Shown: positions 47,114 to 57,284, counted from the first letter of the stretch. The stretch is 64,000 bases of DNA from Novibacillus thermophilus (GCF_002005165.1 NZ_CP019699.1:1922001-1986000), one strand, 5' to 3'. Numbers and translations are program-made. Notes: a model not told the origin generated them from the sequence alone.

Positions 47114-47476
47114 GGCGAAAAAAGAAGCGATGGGCATGAACTGTTCGCGGACGAAACGTTCTTCTGGACAACGAAACGGCTGACACCCCTGCCACCACAA
47201 CGCCTAAGACGCCCCCATGTATGACTGCCACTGCCATTTGAACCCGGGCGACATAGCGGGATAAAGACGTATCAGAACTTTTCCGGAACTGTGGCAGGAG
47301 GCCCTTGTGGCACATGGCGCGCTGTGCGTTAGAACGGCGCCGAGGAAAAGCAGTTGGACCGGATGGTACACACAGACCGCAAAAGGTGGAAGGAGTACGT
47401 CGTTGAGCTAGAGACTGCCGGTAACTGTGATCTGTAAACGCGTTCACTCGATTGGTGAGGGGAAAGGGGGATCATT
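47114..47476. other. Non-coding gap before the two-component genes
   Basis: About 360 bases. A minus-strand ORF spans 47013-47447 but overlaps the GH43 gene and has no ribosome binding site or family resemblance. Only the cre at 47433 and the ribosome binding site of the kinase are noteworthy. Confidence 0.5.
47433..47446. promoter_or_regulatory. Catabolite responsive element (cre)
   Basis: TGTAAACGCGTTCA matches the CcpA consensus TGWAANCGNTNWCA at 13 of 14 positions, about 30 bases before the kinase start. Confidence 0.6.
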
Positions 47477-49240
47477 CTGGGTAAGTGGAACACACTGCGC
47501 AATCAGATCCAGATCGTCTTCGTCGGTGTGATGGTTGTCGTTCTCCTCATAGTCGGGGTTTTGACCTATCACCAAGTGTCGATGCTACTCAAAAGTAATG
47601 CAGAGGAACAGATGCAACAAACGGCCATTGAAGCAAATGGCCGTTTTGAATCCCTTTACGAGCAGATCAACATGGTGACCAAGCAAGTGGCGACTGACGA
47701 AGGCGTCCAGCGGGTCCTGTTGCGGGAGTTGAGAGGAGAACGGGTGGCGTTTGGAGAGCGCCAGTCACTCATGAAAAGCGTGAACACGTTACAGGCCACT
47801 GCAGACGGCATCTATTCGCTGGAGCTGTATACACGAGACGGCCGGAGGCTCCTTCCGTTGGATGACGGGCGGCTGGCAGACCGCATCGGGCGACAGTGGG
47901 TGAAACAAGCCGAACGAGCCAAAGGGGGCCTCGTGTGGGTAGGGGAAGACCCTGAAGACGATGCGTATTTTCTCGCCCTTCGGCGCGTCAGTTTGATCGA
48001 CCGACCCTTTGTTGGCGGAGGGTATTTGCTCATCCGCATCAGCCAAAACTACTTTCAGCTCCATAACGGCCACCCTTCCCATGCGGAAGAAGGGTACACG
48101 ATTTTAGTCGATCAGTATGCGCATCCCATCGTGTCCAATTTTGACGGGGACTTCCGCCAGTTTCTGCAGAGCGAGGAAGCGACTGTTACGATTGATGAAA
48201 GGGATTACATGAAGGTGAGACAGTCGTCAGATGTCACCGGGTGGACGCTTGTGATTTTGACGCCGGTCAGTCAACTGACCCAAGGGATCTCAGTGATCCG
48301 CACGGGTATTGTGGGGGCGGGTATCGTCGGATTTGTCATTTTTTCCGCGTGTTCTTTCTTTTTGTCCACGATGATAACCCAACCGATTGTCCGCTTGACG
48401 GAAACGATGCGGCGGGCGAGCGAAGGGAAGTGGAAGACGAATCCGGTCAGCGCTTCCACCTCGGAAATTAACGAGTTGAATCATACGTACAACCAGCTCG
48501 TAAAAGAAACGAATCACCTTATACAAATGGTGTACGAGAAAGAATTGACCCGCAGCCGGACGGAGTTGAAGGCGCTTGAAGCCCAGATTCACCCCCACTT
48601 TCTGTTTAACACACTGGATGCCCTGTACTGGTCCCTGGAAGAAAAAAACGAAGAAGAACTGGCTGAACGCGTCCTCGCCATGTCTGAACTGTTTCGCTAC
48701 ACGATCAGCCGCAACCCCAAGGGGGAATGGGTGACGATCAAGGAAGAAATGGCGCACATCGACCGCTACCTCCAATTGATGAAAATGCGATTCGGAGAGC
48801 GCCTAAAGTGGCACCTCTCGTTACCCGCTGAATGGGAGAGGGTGCGAATACCGAAACTGCTCATTCAGCCTCTTGTTGAAAACGCCATTGTCCACGGGAC
48901 TGGGAACAAAGCCGGCGACAGCTTTGTAACCGTGACGGTGGACAAGGTGCAGGACGAAGAACGTCTCGTCGTCAACGTGACAGACGACGGGCCGGGGATA
49001 GACCGGAAGACGATGAACTGGATCTACCAGTCGATGGAGGAGGGGGTCGCTTCTCCCTTTAAGGGAAACGGGATCGCCATTGCGAACGTGCACAAGCGGC
49101 TTCGGCTTTATTACAGTCCCAGTGAGTCAGACGGACTGGTCATCCAGAGTGAAGTTGGAAAAGGCACGTCTGTATCATTCGAAATACCGATTCATGGGGG
49201 GGAGAAGGATGAGCTCACAGAGCATTCTGGTCGTGGATGA
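47477..49240 (+). CDS. Sensor histidine kinase, YesM type
   Basis: About 587 residues if read from the CTG at 47477. N-terminal membrane span, an extracellular sensor domain (about 40-260), second span, HAMP ([16 protein letters not shown]), then the His_kinase domain with [17 protein letters not shown] and the ATP domain (VENAIVHG and DDGPGID). It should phosphorylate the response regulator downstream. The first ATG/GTG (47528) would cut into the first span; AAAGGGGG lies 6-7 bases before CTG 47477 and 17 residues up to 47528 match the family start ([11 protein letters not shown]). It is in one unit with the regulator and importer. Confidence 0.85.
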   Translation: MGKWNTLRNQIQIVFVGVMVVVLLIVGVLTYHQVSMLLKSNAEEQMQQTAIEANGRFESLYEQINMVTKQVATDEGVQRVLLRELRGERVAFGERQSLMKSVNTLQATADGIYSLELYTRDGRRLLPLDDGRLADRIGRQWVKQAERAKGGLVWVGEDPEDDAYFLALRRVSLIDRPFVGGGYLLIRISQNYFQLHNGHPSHAEEGYTILVDQYAHPIVSNFDGDFRQFLQSEEATVTIDERDYMKVRQSSDVTGWTLVILTPVSQLTQGISVIRTGIVGAGIVGFVIFSACSFFLSTMITQPIVRLTETMRRASEGKWKTNPVSASTSEINELNHTYNQLVKETNHLIQMVYEKELTRSRTELKALEAQIHPHFLFNTLDALYWSLEEKNEEELAERVLAMSELFRYTISRNPKGEWVTIKEEMAHIDRYLQLMKMRFGERLKWHLSLPAEWERVRIPKLLIQPLVENAIVHGTGNKAGDSFVTVTVDKVQDEERLVVNVTDDGPGIDRKTMNWIYQSMEEGVASPFKGNGIAIANVHKRLRLYYSPSESDGLVIQSEVGKGTSVSFEIPIHGGEKDELTEHSGRG

Positions 49241-49988
49241 CGAACCGAGGGCGAGGCAAGGTTTAACGAAGACGTTGGAGCATTGGGCCAAGGGAAAATT
49301 CCGCATTTTAAGTGCTGCCGGCGGTAAAGAAGCGATTGACGTCGTCGAGCGCCAGGCCGTGCATCTATTAATTACCGACATCCGGATGCCGGAAATGACC
49401 GGATTGACGTTACTGGAAACGTTAAAGCGGCAGGACGATTATCCCGCGGCCATCGTCATTTCAGCTTACCCACAATTCGAATACGCGCAGGAAGCCCTTC
49501 GCCTCGGCGTTCTGAACTATTTGTTGAAACCCGTCAGCAAGTACAAGTTGATTGAGGCGGTGGAAGAGGCTCTCAAGGAGAAAGAGAAACAAATGAGAGC
49601 GGTCCTGATGGAGAAGGTGATCGACGATAAACTGATGGACGTCAAGGTCGAAGACGGCAAAATCCGGTCGTCCATCAAGGAGGCGATGCGTTACGTCGAG
49701 GAGCACTACGACCAAGACGTCAGTTTGAAACGGGTGGCGAGGCACGTCCACTTGAACGCCAGTTATTTCAGCGTGCTGTTTAAGGAAGAGACGGACATGA
49801 CTTTTCGCGAGTACGTGACGAGAATTCGGCTGCAACACGCCAAGGAACTGCTCGTGTCGACGGACATGCCGGTGACGGAAATCGCAGAATCCGTCGGCTA
49901 CAACACGGCGAAGTACTTTATCAAACTGTTCAAACAGTATGAAGGGGTTACCCCCCGTGCGTACCGGAGACGGGCGTTTGACACGTGA
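49209..49988 (+). CDS. Response regulator, AraC family output (YesN type)
   Basis: 259 residues. Receiver domain with Asp-Asp pair in [12 protein letters not shown], phospho-acceptor Asp in [13 protein letters not shown] and Lys in [11 protein letters not shown]. The C-terminal AraC HTH is [23 protein letters not shown] and the second helix pair [19 protein letters not shown] 49209 overlaps the end of the kinase gene by 32 bases, behind GGGGGGAGAAGG. Likely senses an extracellular sugar signal through the kinase and activates the downstream importer. Confidence 0.9.
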   Translation: MSSQSILVVDDEPRARQGLTKTLEHWAKGKFRILSAAGGKEAIDVVERQAVHLLITDIRMPEMTGLTLLETLKRQDDYPAAIVISAYPQFEYAQEALRLGVLNYLLKPVSKYKLIEAVEEALKEKEKQMRAVLMEKVIDDKLMDVKVEDGKIRSSIKEAMRYVEEHYDQDVSLKRVARHVHLNASYFSVLFKEETDMTFREYVTRIRLQHAKELLVSTDMPVTEIAESVGYNTAKYFIKLFKQYEGVTPRAYRRRAFDT

Positions 49989-50094
49989 CAGCCATCCAAA
50001 AAAAGTGGCATTTTCCCTAAACGCCGTGACCTACCGCATTCGTGGAGCAAATGGTAAATTGAACGTAGCGACAAAACGAAAGGGGACTCCACAC

Positions 50095-51426
50095 ATGTAT
50101 AAAAAAACGTTATCATTCGGCATTATGCTTGTACTCGTCGTGTCACTCTTTCTTGCAGGATGTGGCGCTGGGGAAAATGCCGGTGAATCGGCCGACAGTG
50201 AAGCGAGCAGCGAACCTGGCGAAGAGGCTAAAACGATGAAACTGATGCATCTGTGGCCGGCGGGGAGTTCGAAACAGCACAACGAAATCGTGAGTAACAT
50301 CATTGAGGAATACGAAGCGGAGCACCCGAATGTCAGCATTGAGACAGAGATCCTGGAGAACGAACAGTACAAAGAAAAACTGAAAGTGCTGTCAGCTTCC
50401 AATGAACTGCCGGATGTCGGCATGACGTGGGCGGCCGGCTTTCTGGAACCGTACGTGGACGGTAACATGTTCGCGCCGTTAGACGATGTCGTTGAAAACA
50501 TCGGCCAAGACCAGTTTGTACCGGGAACGACGGAAGCTTACGCGGTGGACGGTACGACATACGGTCTTCCCCTCGAGTTGAACATCACCCCCGTTTACTA
50601 CAACAAGAAAATTTTTGAGGAGTACGACCTCGATGTGCCGGAAACGTACGATCAGTTAAAAGACGTGATTCAAACGCTCGCCGACAACGGTGTGACGCCC
50701 GTCACGTTGGGCAACAAAGACCGTTGGACCGGTTCCATGTGGTACATGTATTTAGCTGACCGCATCGGTGGGCCGGAAACGATCACGAACGCCATCAACC
50801 GCACGATTTCTTTCGAAGACCCCGCTCTCATCGAAGCGGCAGAAGAGATCCAAAACCTCGTGGACATGGGTGCCTTCGTGAAAGGTTTCAACGGTTTGTC
50901 CAACGATGAGGCAAAAGGATATTTCTTGAACGAACAGGCGGCCATGTACTTAATGGCGACGTGGGAGCTACCGAACTTTACGACAAATGAGGATGTCCCC
51001 CAAGAGTTTAGAGACTCCGTCGGATTTTTTAAATTCCCAATCGTGGAAGGAGGAAAAGGCGACATCGACAGCTATGTCGGGGGACCTGGAGTCGGGCTGT
51101 TCGTTGCTGAAAATTCACCGGTAAAAGAAGAGGCGAAGGACTTTGTCTCCTTCTTCGTCGAGAAGTGGGGCGAGCAATCGGTGACGAAAGCCGGAGTCAT
51201 ACCGGCTACAAAAGTGGACACGTCCAACACAGACCTGCCGCAAATGTACATTGACATCTTGAACGAGCTCAACAATGCCACAAACATTACGCTGTATGCC
51301 GATGTTCAGATGAGCCCGAGCGCGGCGCAAGTGCACTTGGACATGATACAGTCGCTGTTCGGAAAAGAGACGACACCGGAAGACTTTGCAAAAGTTCAAG
51401 AGCAAGCCCTTGACGAAGAACAGTAA
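50095..51426 (+). CDS. Extracellular sugar-binding lipoprotein of an ABC importer
   Basis: 443 residues. Lipoprotein signal with LFLAGCGAG (Cys about 23). Class-1 sugar binding fold: EIVSNIIEEYEAEHPNVSIETEIL, MTWAAGFLEPYV and TYGLPLELNITPVYYNKKIFEEY, close to UgpB/MsmE-type proteins. It is anchored outside the membrane and delivers an oligosaccharide. ATG 50095 follows AAAGGGG; a longer ORF from 49939 overlaps the regulator. A hairpin terminator separates it from the permeases, probably raising its dose. Substrate unknown; context suggests xylo-oligosaccharides. Confidence 0.88.
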   Translation: MYKKTLSFGIMLVLVVSLFLAGCGAGENAGESADSEASSEPGEEAKTMKLMHLWPAGSSKQHNEIVSNIIEEYEAEHPNVSIETEILENEQYKEKLKVLSASNELPDVGMTWAAGFLEPYVDGNMFAPLDDVVENIGQDQFVPGTTEAYAVDGTTYGLPLELNITPVYYNKKIFEEYDLDVPETYDQLKDVIQTLADNGVTPVTLGNKDRWTGSMWYMYLADRIGGPETITNAINRTISFEDPALIEAAEEIQNLVDMGAFVKGFNGLSNDEAKGYFLNEQAAMYLMATWELPNFTTNEDVPQEFRDSVGFFKFPIVEGGKGDIDSYVGGPGVGLFVAENSPVKEEAKDFVSFFVEKWGEQSVTKAGVIPATKVDTSNTDLPQMYIDILNELNNATNITLYADVQMSPSAAQVHLDMIQSLFGKETTPEDFAKVQEQALDEEQ

Positions 51427-51448
51427 CCTTACATGATCGTAAGTCGAT

Positions 51449-51485
51449 AAGGGGCATATCTTCATCTGGTCGATATGCCCCTTTT
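51449..51485 (+). terminator. Intercistronic stem-loop/terminator after the binding-protein gene
   Basis: Perfect 12-bp stem AAGGGGCATATC / GATATGCCCCTT with an 11-base loop and a T-run. It lies between the binding protein and its permeases in the same operon, so it is likely a partial terminator or RNA-stabilising hairpin. Confidence 0.75.
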
Positions 51486-51521
51486 CCATTCACTTGGACA
51501 TCGCGTCAGGAGAGAGAACAG

Positions 51522-52400
51522 ATGAACAAAGTCATGTCGAATAAACTGGTCATTGCCTTGTACGTTCTGCCTTCGCTTATTCTCGTACTCGCCCTGATTT
51601 ACGTCCCCATTGTCTTAACGGGGTATTACGGCTTAATGGAGTGGGACGGCATCGGCGAGATGACGTTCGTCGGGCTGGAAAACTACGCCCAGTTAATGCA
51701 AGATGACAAGTTTTGGGACAGTACGTTGCACTCGTTTTTACTCGCTCTGTTTTCCACCATCAGTTTGGCGGGCTACTTAGTCATTTCCCTCGTGTTGTCC
51801 GGAAATATCAAAGGGGCCGATTTCCTTCGGAAAGTTTACTTGATTCCGATGCTGCTGTCATCGGTCGCCATCGCCCAGCTTTGGATTAAAATTTACGACC
51901 CGAACAACGGCATGATCAACAGCTTCCTTACGATGATGGGGGTAGAGAATACACCGACGTGGTTGGCCGACCCGGACATCGTGCTGTACGCCATATTTGT
52001 TCCCATCATCTGGCAGTACGCCGGGTTTTACATCATCATTTACTACGCCGCGTTGAAGGGGATTCCCCCATCGCTCATCGAAGCGGCGAGAATTGACGGA
52101 GCCAATCCGCTGCAGGTGGCCTTTAAAATCAAAATTCCCCTCATTGCAGGAGTCATTAAAGTGACGGTCGTCCTGGCTGTCGTCGGGTCATTGAAATACT
52201 TCGATTTAATTTACGTCATGACCGGCGGTGGACCGAACGGCGCCAGTGAAGTCATGGCGTCGTACATGTACCGAGAAGCGTTTACCAGTTTTCGTTTCGG
52301 TTACGGCAGTGCCATCGGATTTTGCCTGCTGTTGATTTGCCTCGTCGTGACCTGGGTCATTCGCAAGCTGACCGTTACGGACGAAGACATTCAGTATTAA
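51522..52400 (+). CDS. ABC transporter permease (MsmF/UgpA type)
   Basis: 292 residues with six spans. The EAA loop is EAARIDGANPLQVAFKIKIPLIAG. The N-terminal LVIALYVLPSLILVLALIYVPIVLTG is typical of the first permease in sugar importers. It pairs with the next gene 15 bases on. GGAGAGAGAACAG precedes the ATG. The ATPase is not encoded nearby. Confidence 0.9.
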   Translation: MNKVMSNKLVIALYVLPSLILVLALIYVPIVLTGYYGLMEWDGIGEMTFVGLENYAQLMQDDKFWDSTLHSFLLALFSTISLAGYLVISLVLSGNIKGADFLRKVYLIPMLLSSVAIAQLWIKIYDPNNGMINSFLTMMGVENTPTWLADPDIVLYAIFVPIIWQYAGFYIIIYYAALKGIPPSLIEAARIDGANPLQVAFKIKIPLIAGVIKVTVVLAVVGSLKYFDLIYVMTGGGPNGASEVMASYMYREAFTSFRFGYGSAIGFCLLLICLVVTWVIRKLTVTDEDIQY

Positions 52401-52415
52401 AGAGGATGAGAAAAG

Positions 52416-53240
52416 GTGAAACGCATAGGATACGGCATTTTGTACACCGTTTTAGCTATTGTGGCAGTTTTTCAAGTTTACCCCCTCGTCTGGCTGTTTT
52501 TTTTCTCTTTGAAGGACAACCGAGAAATTTTTGGCATGTCCCCGTTCGCTCTGCCAACGGATCCGAAGTGGGAAAATTACGTGAAAGTGTGGACGGAAGG
52601 GAATATCAGCCTCTACTTTTTCAACAGTGTGTGGATTACGGCGGTCGCCGTCGTTCTGACGGTGATACTGGCGAGTTTTGTCACGTTTGCGATCACTCGC
52701 ATGCGGTGGAAGCTGAGCAAATTCGTGCTCGGCTTGTTCATGGTCGGGCTCATGATTCCCATTCACTCGACCTTGATCCCGTTGTTCAGTTTTTTTCTCA
52801 AACTGAATCTCATCGACCACCCGCTGTCCATTATTTTGTCGTACACGGCGTTTAACCTTCCCATTACGATCATGATTTTGCTGGGGTTTTACTACACGCT
52901 GCCGCGGGAAGTGGAAGAGGCAGCCGTGATGGACGGCTGCTCCGTTCACCGCATCTTTTTTCGCATTACGCTTCCGATGACGACACCTGTTATGGTGACG
53001 ACTGCCATTATCAACATGATTTACAACTGGAATGAATTCGTGTTTATCAACACGTTTATCAGTTCGGACCAGTATAAGACGTTGACGGTCGGGATTCAAA
53101 ACTTTGTCGGACAGTACTTGACAGACTGGGGCGCCATCGGTGCAACCCTCGTCATCAGCATCGTCCCGATATTGGTCGCCTTTTTCATTTTGAGTAACCG
53201 GATCGTAGAAGGTCTCGCCGAAGGCGCCTTGAAAGGGTAA
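52416..53240 (+). CDS. ABC transporter permease (MsmG/UgpE type)
   Basis: 274 residues, six spans, EAA loop EEAAVMDGCSVHRIFFRITLPMTTP. Start is GTG 52416 with GAGGATGAG a few bases ahead. It is the last gene of the importer; xylR comes in on the opposite strand 33 bases later, with only a weak hairpin (AGAGA/TCTCT) between. Confidence 0.9.
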   Translation: MKRIGYGILYTVLAIVAVFQVYPLVWLFFFSLKDNREIFGMSPFALPTDPKWENYVKVWTEGNISLYFFNSVWITAVAVVLTVILASFVTFAITRMRWKLSKFVLGLFMVGLMIPIHSTLIPLFSFFLKLNLIDHPLSIILSYTAFNLPITIMILLGFYYTLPREVEEAAVMDGCSVHRIFFRITLPMTTPVMVTTAIINMIYNWNEFVFINTFISSDQYKTLTVGIQNFVGQYLTDWGAIGATLVISIVPILVAFFILSNRIVEGLAEGALKG

Positions 53241-53273
53241 AACTTTGCACGCTGAGTGCCAGAGATGTCTCTA

Positions 53274-54476
53274 TTAAGGCAAAGGAGAAGGTCTGTCGGA
53301 CACGGCGAACAAATTTTGTAATATGCTGGAGACGGACCCGATCGCACAGGCACGGTCCCCGAGCTGGGATCGGACGACTTTCACATGTTCCGTTGAAAAA
53401 TGAAGGGCCCGTGTGGCCAAGGTTTTCTCAATCGGGTTGAAAATCCACTTGCCGCCGGCGGCCAGTGTGTTCCCGATGACGACCAGGTTCGGGTTAAACG
53501 TGTTGACGATGTTCGCCACCCCGATGCCGAGGTATTCGCCGGTCTCGTTTAAGTTGGCAATGACGCGATCGTTCCCCCGGTTGGCCTCGTTGACGTAGTC
53601 GTAGAAAGAGGTGCGGCTCACATCGGACAAGCGGTAGTCTTCTTTCATTCGCATGTAAAAGGCTTTCTCTGATGCGTACATTTCCCAACAGCCGCGGTTG
53701 CCGCACGGGCACTTTAAGCCGTTGCGCTCAATGGTCATGTGCCCCATCTCGCCGGCGTAGCCGACGGCTCCGCGGTACAGTTCGTCGTTCAGTATGAGTC
53801 CGACCCCGATGCCGATCCCGGAGCTAATGTACGCCATGTGGTCGTATCCGTTGCCGGCTCCGAACATTTTTTCGCCGAGGGCCGCCATGTTGGCCTCGTT
53901 ATCGAGGTAGACCGGCAGTTTGGTGTGCTCTTCTAAAATGCGCTTCAGCGGCGTCCTTCTCCAGTTTAAGTTCGGGGCAAGGAGGACCGAGCCGTTTTTG
54001 TAATCGACGATACCCGGAACGCCGACTCCGATGCCGAGAATTCCGTGTCTCGTCTGCGGTGCCAGCTGGACGGCTTGCTGAATGAGGGAAACGAGGGTGT
54101 CAATGATCTCGTCGGGCGTCAGTTCAGGGGAAATCGCTGTTTCTTTGCTCCAGAGAACTTCACAGTTCAAATTGGTCAGGAGAATCGAGATGTAGTGGAC
54201 GCCGAGGTCCACTCCGATGACTGATCCGGCGTCTCCGTTAAAAAGCAAGAGGACAGGGCGTCTCCCGCCCGACGATTTGCCTGTCCCGATTTCACGCACG
54301 AAGTTCTCGTGAATCAGTTCTTCCACAAGGGAAGAAACTGTGGCCTTGTTCAACGACGTTTGCTTGGCAATTTCCGCCCGCGACACAGGGCCGTGATCTT
54401 TAATGAAGTTGAAAACAATCGATTTGTTCAGTTTCCTGACGAGTTTGAGGTCACCTGTCGTATGTGTCTTATCCAT
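53274..54476 (-). CDS. xylR: Xylose-responsive ROK family transcriptional repressor
   Basis: About 400 residues. N-terminal winged helix (FIKDHGPVSRAEIAKQTSLNKATVSSLVEELIHE) fused to a ROK sugar-kinase-like domain with VIGVDLGVHYIS, VPGIVDYKNG, the zinc-cysteine cluster CPCGNRGCWE and the ROK signature around GIGIGVGLILNDELYRGAVGYAGEMGHM. Repressor that leaves its operator on binding xylose. ATG 54476 has GGAGGG 5 bases upstream. It is divergent from xylA, with an operator-like dyad between them. Confidence 0.92.
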   Translation of the reverse strand: MDKTHTTGDLKLVRKLNKSIVFNFIKDHGPVSRAEIAKQTSLNKATVSSLVEELIHENFVREIGTGKSSGGRRPVLLLFNGDAGSVIGVDLGVHYISILLTNLNCEVLWSKETAISPELTPDEIIDTLVSLIQQAVQLAPQTRHGILGIGVGVPGIVDYKNGSVLLAPNLNWRRTPLKRILEEHTKLPVYLDNEANMAALGEKMFGAGNGYDHMAYISSGIGIGVGLILNDELYRGAVGYAGEMGHMTIERNGLKCPCGNRGCWEMYASEKAFYMRMKEDYRLSDVSRTSFYDYVNEANRGNDRVIANLNETGEYLGIGVANIVNTFNPNLVVIGNTLAAGGKWIFNPIEKTLATRALHFSTEHVKVVRSQLGDRACAIGSVSSILQNLFAVSDRPSPLP

Positions 54477-54486
54477 ATGTCCCTCC

Positions 54487-54510
54487 AAGTTTATCTAGCT
54501 AACAAACTAA
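54487..54510. promoter_or_regulatory. XylR operator in the xylR-xylA intergenic region
   Basis: AAGTTTATCTAGCTAACAAACTAA, in parts: AGTTTAT, a 7-base middle region, AACAAACTAA. This is a good match to the Bacillales XylR box and lies just upstream of the xylR ribosome binding site, so xylR would control itself. Confidence 0.7.
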
Positions 54511-54581
54511 AAATCATTTTAACACATGCACCGGACGGAAGGAACACGTGGGGACTGATATGTTAAGCATTAATTTTATCG

Positions 54582-54640
54582 TTGACATCTCTAAGATATC
54601 TCCCATATACTTATACTTAGTTTAATATATAAATTATTAA
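54582..54640 (+). promoter_or_regulatory. xylA promoter with overlapping XylR-like operator
   Basis: TTGACA (54582-54587), 18 bases, TATACT (54606-54611). TTAGTTTAATAT-like dyad at 54617-54640 (TTAGTTT and ATTATTAA) covers the start of transcription. The dyad is less symmetric than the one at 54487. Confidence 0.65.
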
Positions 54641-54695
54641 TAGGCAGTGTGTTGGCCGCTTGAATAAAATCGAGTCAAATGGAGGGATGTTGTAC

Positions 54696-56012
54696 ATGTC
54701 TTATTTCAAGAACATATCGAAAGTTCAGTATGAAGGACCGGAGTCAGACAATCCGCTTGCGTTTAAACACTACAATCCGAAAGAAGTCGTTGGCGGAAAG
54801 ACGATGGAAGAGCATTTACGCTTTTCTGTCGCTTACTGGCATACCTTCACCGCTGACGGGACTGACCCGTTTGGCGCCCCGTCCATGGTGAGACCGTGGG
54901 ATGAGTACACGGGGATGGACTTGGCGCGGGCACGTGTCGACGCCGCGTTCGAGCTGTTTGACAAGTTGGGCGTCCCCTTCTTTTGTTTCCACGACCGCGA
55001 TATTGCGCCGGAAGGGGATACGCTTAAAGAGACAAATCAAAATTTAGATGAGATTGTCTCGCGCATTCAGGATTACATGAAAACGAGCAACGTCAAACTG
55101 CTGTGGAATACGGCGAACATGTTCAAACACCCGCGCTATGTTCACGGAGCGGCTACGACGTGCAACGCTGACGTCTTCGCGTACGCTGCCGCTCAGGTGA
55201 AAAAAGGACTGGAAGTGGCCAAGGAGCTGGGGGCCCAAAACTACGTCTTCTGGGGCGGCCGCGAAGGGTACCAGACACTGCTCAACACCGACATGCAATT
55301 GGAACTGGACAATTTGGCCCGCTTTTACCACATGGCTGTCGAGTACGCTAACGAAATCGGCTTTGACGGACAGTTTCTCATTGAGCCCAAGCCGAAAGAG
55401 CCGACAAAGCACCAGTACGATTTTGATGCGGCGACGGCCATCGCCTTTTTGCAAAAGTACGACTTGCAGGATCACTTTAAGTTGAACATTGAGGCGAACC
55501 ACGCGACGTTGGCCGGACATACATTCCAACACGAGCTGCGCGTAGCCCGCATCAACGGCATGCTGGGGTCGGTGGACGCCAACCAGGGCGATCTGTTGCT
55601 CGGATGGGATACAGACGAATTCCCCACCGATCTGTACGCCACGACATTGGCGATGTACGAAATCTTGAAAAACGGTGGCTTGGGGTCAGGCGGCCTCAAC
55701 TTTGACGCCAAGCCGAGGCGGGAATCCTTTGAAACTGACGATTTGCTCTACATTCACATCGTCGGCATGGACAGTTTTGCCAAGGGGTTGAAAGCGGCCC
55801 ACAAACTGATTGAAGACCGTGTGTTGGAAGACTTTATCGAGAAACGCTACCGCAGTTTCAGAGAAGGGATCGGGCTGGAGATCACGTCGGGGAAAGCAGA
55901 TTTCCATACGTTGGAAGCGTACGCGCTCCAAAATGACTCCATTCGGAATGAATCCGGTCGGCAAGAGATGCTGAAAGGGATGGTGAATCGGTACATCATG
56001 CGTGTCGATTAG
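54696..56012 (+). CDS. xylA: Xylose isomerase
   Basis: 438 residues, class II xylose isomerase length. The start [16 protein letters not shown] and active-site segments [28 protein letters not shown] and [16 protein letters not shown] are diagnostic, with His/Asp sugar and metal ligands in these. Converts D-xylose to D-xylulose. GGAGG lies 10 bases before ATG 54696; upstream in-frame starts (54660, 54687) are not supported by spacing or homology. Confidence 0.97.
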   Translation: MSYFKNISKVQYEGPESDNPLAFKHYNPKEVVGGKTMEEHLRFSVAYWHTFTADGTDPFGAPSMVRPWDEYTGMDLARARVDAAFELFDKLGVPFFCFHDRDIAPEGDTLKETNQNLDEIVSRIQDYMKTSNVKLLWNTANMFKHPRYVHGAATTCNADVFAYAAAQVKKGLEVAKELGAQNYVFWGGREGYQTLLNTDMQLELDNLARFYHMAVEYANEIGFDGQFLIEPKPKEPTKHQYDFDAATAIAFLQKYDLQDHFKLNIEANHATLAGHTFQHELRVARINGMLGSVDANQGDLLLGWDTDEFPTDLYATTLAMYEILKNGGLGSGGLNFDAKPRRESFETDDLLYIHIVGMDSFAKGLKAAHKLIEDRVLEDFIEKRYRSFREGIGLEITSGKADFHTLEAYALQNDSIRNESGRQEMLKGMVNRYIMRVD

Positions 56013-56060
56013 ATTGGTCATGGGGGGCTTTCTTGTCGTGTAAAGAGCTCGCCCCCTTGG

Positions 56061-56077
56061 TTTGTACAACATACAAA
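56061..56077. promoter_or_regulatory. XylR-like operator before xylF
   Basis: TTTGT-N7-ACAAA; within it TTTGTA and TACAAA are perfect 6-base arms. It is in the xylA-xylF gap. An extended -10 (TGGTATTCT) ends at 56151, so the operator may act upstream of that or on a promoter nearer to it. Confidence 0.5.
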
Positions 56078-56174
56078 TAAATAAAAACATTCTCCTTCGC
56101 GTCATGCTGAGCGACTTGCTGTGCATTTTAGAATTGATGCACTGGTATTCTAAATTTTTTAGGGAGGGATTAAG

Positions 56175-57245
56175 TTGAAAGGATTTCAAGCGATTACATG
56201 GGCGGTGCTGGTTGTGACCATGCTGTTTCTCGCTTCTGGCTGCTCTTCGCCTGACAGTACGGCAGAGGAGTCAGGAGGGGGAGAAAAGGTCAAGATCGGT
56301 CTCTCGCTGGACACTCTTAAAGAAGAAAGGTGGCAGAAAGACCGAGACATCTTTACCGCTAAGGCGGAAGAGTTAGGAGCTGAGGTGCTCGTTCAGTCGG
56401 CCGACGGCGATGACGCGACCCAGTTGTCACAAGCTGAAAACCTTATCACACAAGGGGTGGATGTACTCGTGGTCGTCCCGCACAATGCCAGCACGGCTGC
56501 AGCGATTGTCGAATCCGCCCACGAGGCAGACGTCCCGGTTCTCGCCTATGACCGTCTGATCTTAGATTCAGAAGTTGACCTTTACATTTCATTCGACAAC
56601 GAGAAAGTGGGAGAAATGCAGGCCGACTACATCCGTCAACTGGTGCCCGAAGGCAACTATGTTCTGATCGGCGGAGCGCCGACAGACAACAATGCCAAGT
56701 TGTTGCGTCAAGGACAGATGAATGTGCTGCAACCTTTAGTCGACAGCGGTGACATCGAAATCGTACATGACGAATGGGCAGAAGACTGGCTGCCGGAGGA
56801 AGCGTTAAAAATCATGGAGAATGCTCTGACGGCGAATGACAACAACGTGGACGCGGTCGTGGCTTCCAATGACGCGACAGCAGGAGGGGCGATCGAGGCG
56901 TTAGCAGCTCAAAAACTGAGCGGGGAAGTTCCCGTTTCGGGTCAAGATGCCGATCTGGCCGCAGTTCAACGTGTCGTTGAAGGAACGCAAGCGATGACCG
57001 TGTACAAGCCGCTGCACGAATTAGCCCAAAGAGCGGCCGAAATCGCCGTTCAATTAGCCCAGGGAGAGGACATCGAAACTGATGACGCCATTCACAATGG
57101 CCTCGTAGACGTTCCGGCCGTACTGCTCGAACCGATTTCCGTTGACAAAGAAAATATGGTGGAAACCGTCATCGAAGACGGATTCTACGAATTCGATGAA
57201 GTCTACAAGAATGTCCCTGAATCAGAACGGCCTAATGTGGAGTGA
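56175..57245 (+). CDS. xylF: D-xylose ABC transporter substrate-binding protein
   Basis: 356 residues. Lipoprotein signal with FLASGC. Periplasmic-binding fold of the XylF/RbsB type: GLSLDTLKEERWQKDRDIF, DGDDATQLSQAENLI, ASNDATAGGAIEAL and GQDADLAAVQRVVEGTQAMTVYKP. It binds xylose outside the membrane for XylG/XylH. Start is TTG 56175 behind AGGGAGG. First of xylFGH. Confidence 0.93.
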   Translation: MKGFQAITWAVLVVTMLFLASGCSSPDSTAEESGGGEKVKIGLSLDTLKEERWQKDRDIFTAKAEELGAEVLVQSADGDDATQLSQAENLITQGVDVLVVVPHNASTAAAIVESAHEADVPVLAYDRLILDSEVDLYISFDNEKVGEMQADYIRQLVPEGNYVLIGGAPTDNNAKLLRQGQMNVLQPLVDSGDIEIVHDEWAEDWLPEEALKIMENALTANDNNVDAVVASNDATAGGAIEALAAQKLSGEVPVSGQDADLAAVQRVVEGTQAMTVYKPLHELAQRAAEIAVQLAQGEDIETDDAIHNGLVDVPAVLLEPISVDKENMVETVIEDGFYEFDEVYKNVPESERPNVE

Positions 57246-57284
57246 CGCACATAGGGGTCAGGGCGTGATCAGGGAGGGAGCCAG

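Noticed and set aside
47013-47447. 144-residue minus-strand ORF with one hydrophobic stretch
   Set aside because: It overlaps the GH43 gene, lacks a ribosome binding site and shows no family pattern.
49939-50094. N-terminal extension of the sugar-binding protein
   Set aside because: It overlaps the regulator gene and would bury the lipoprotein signal.
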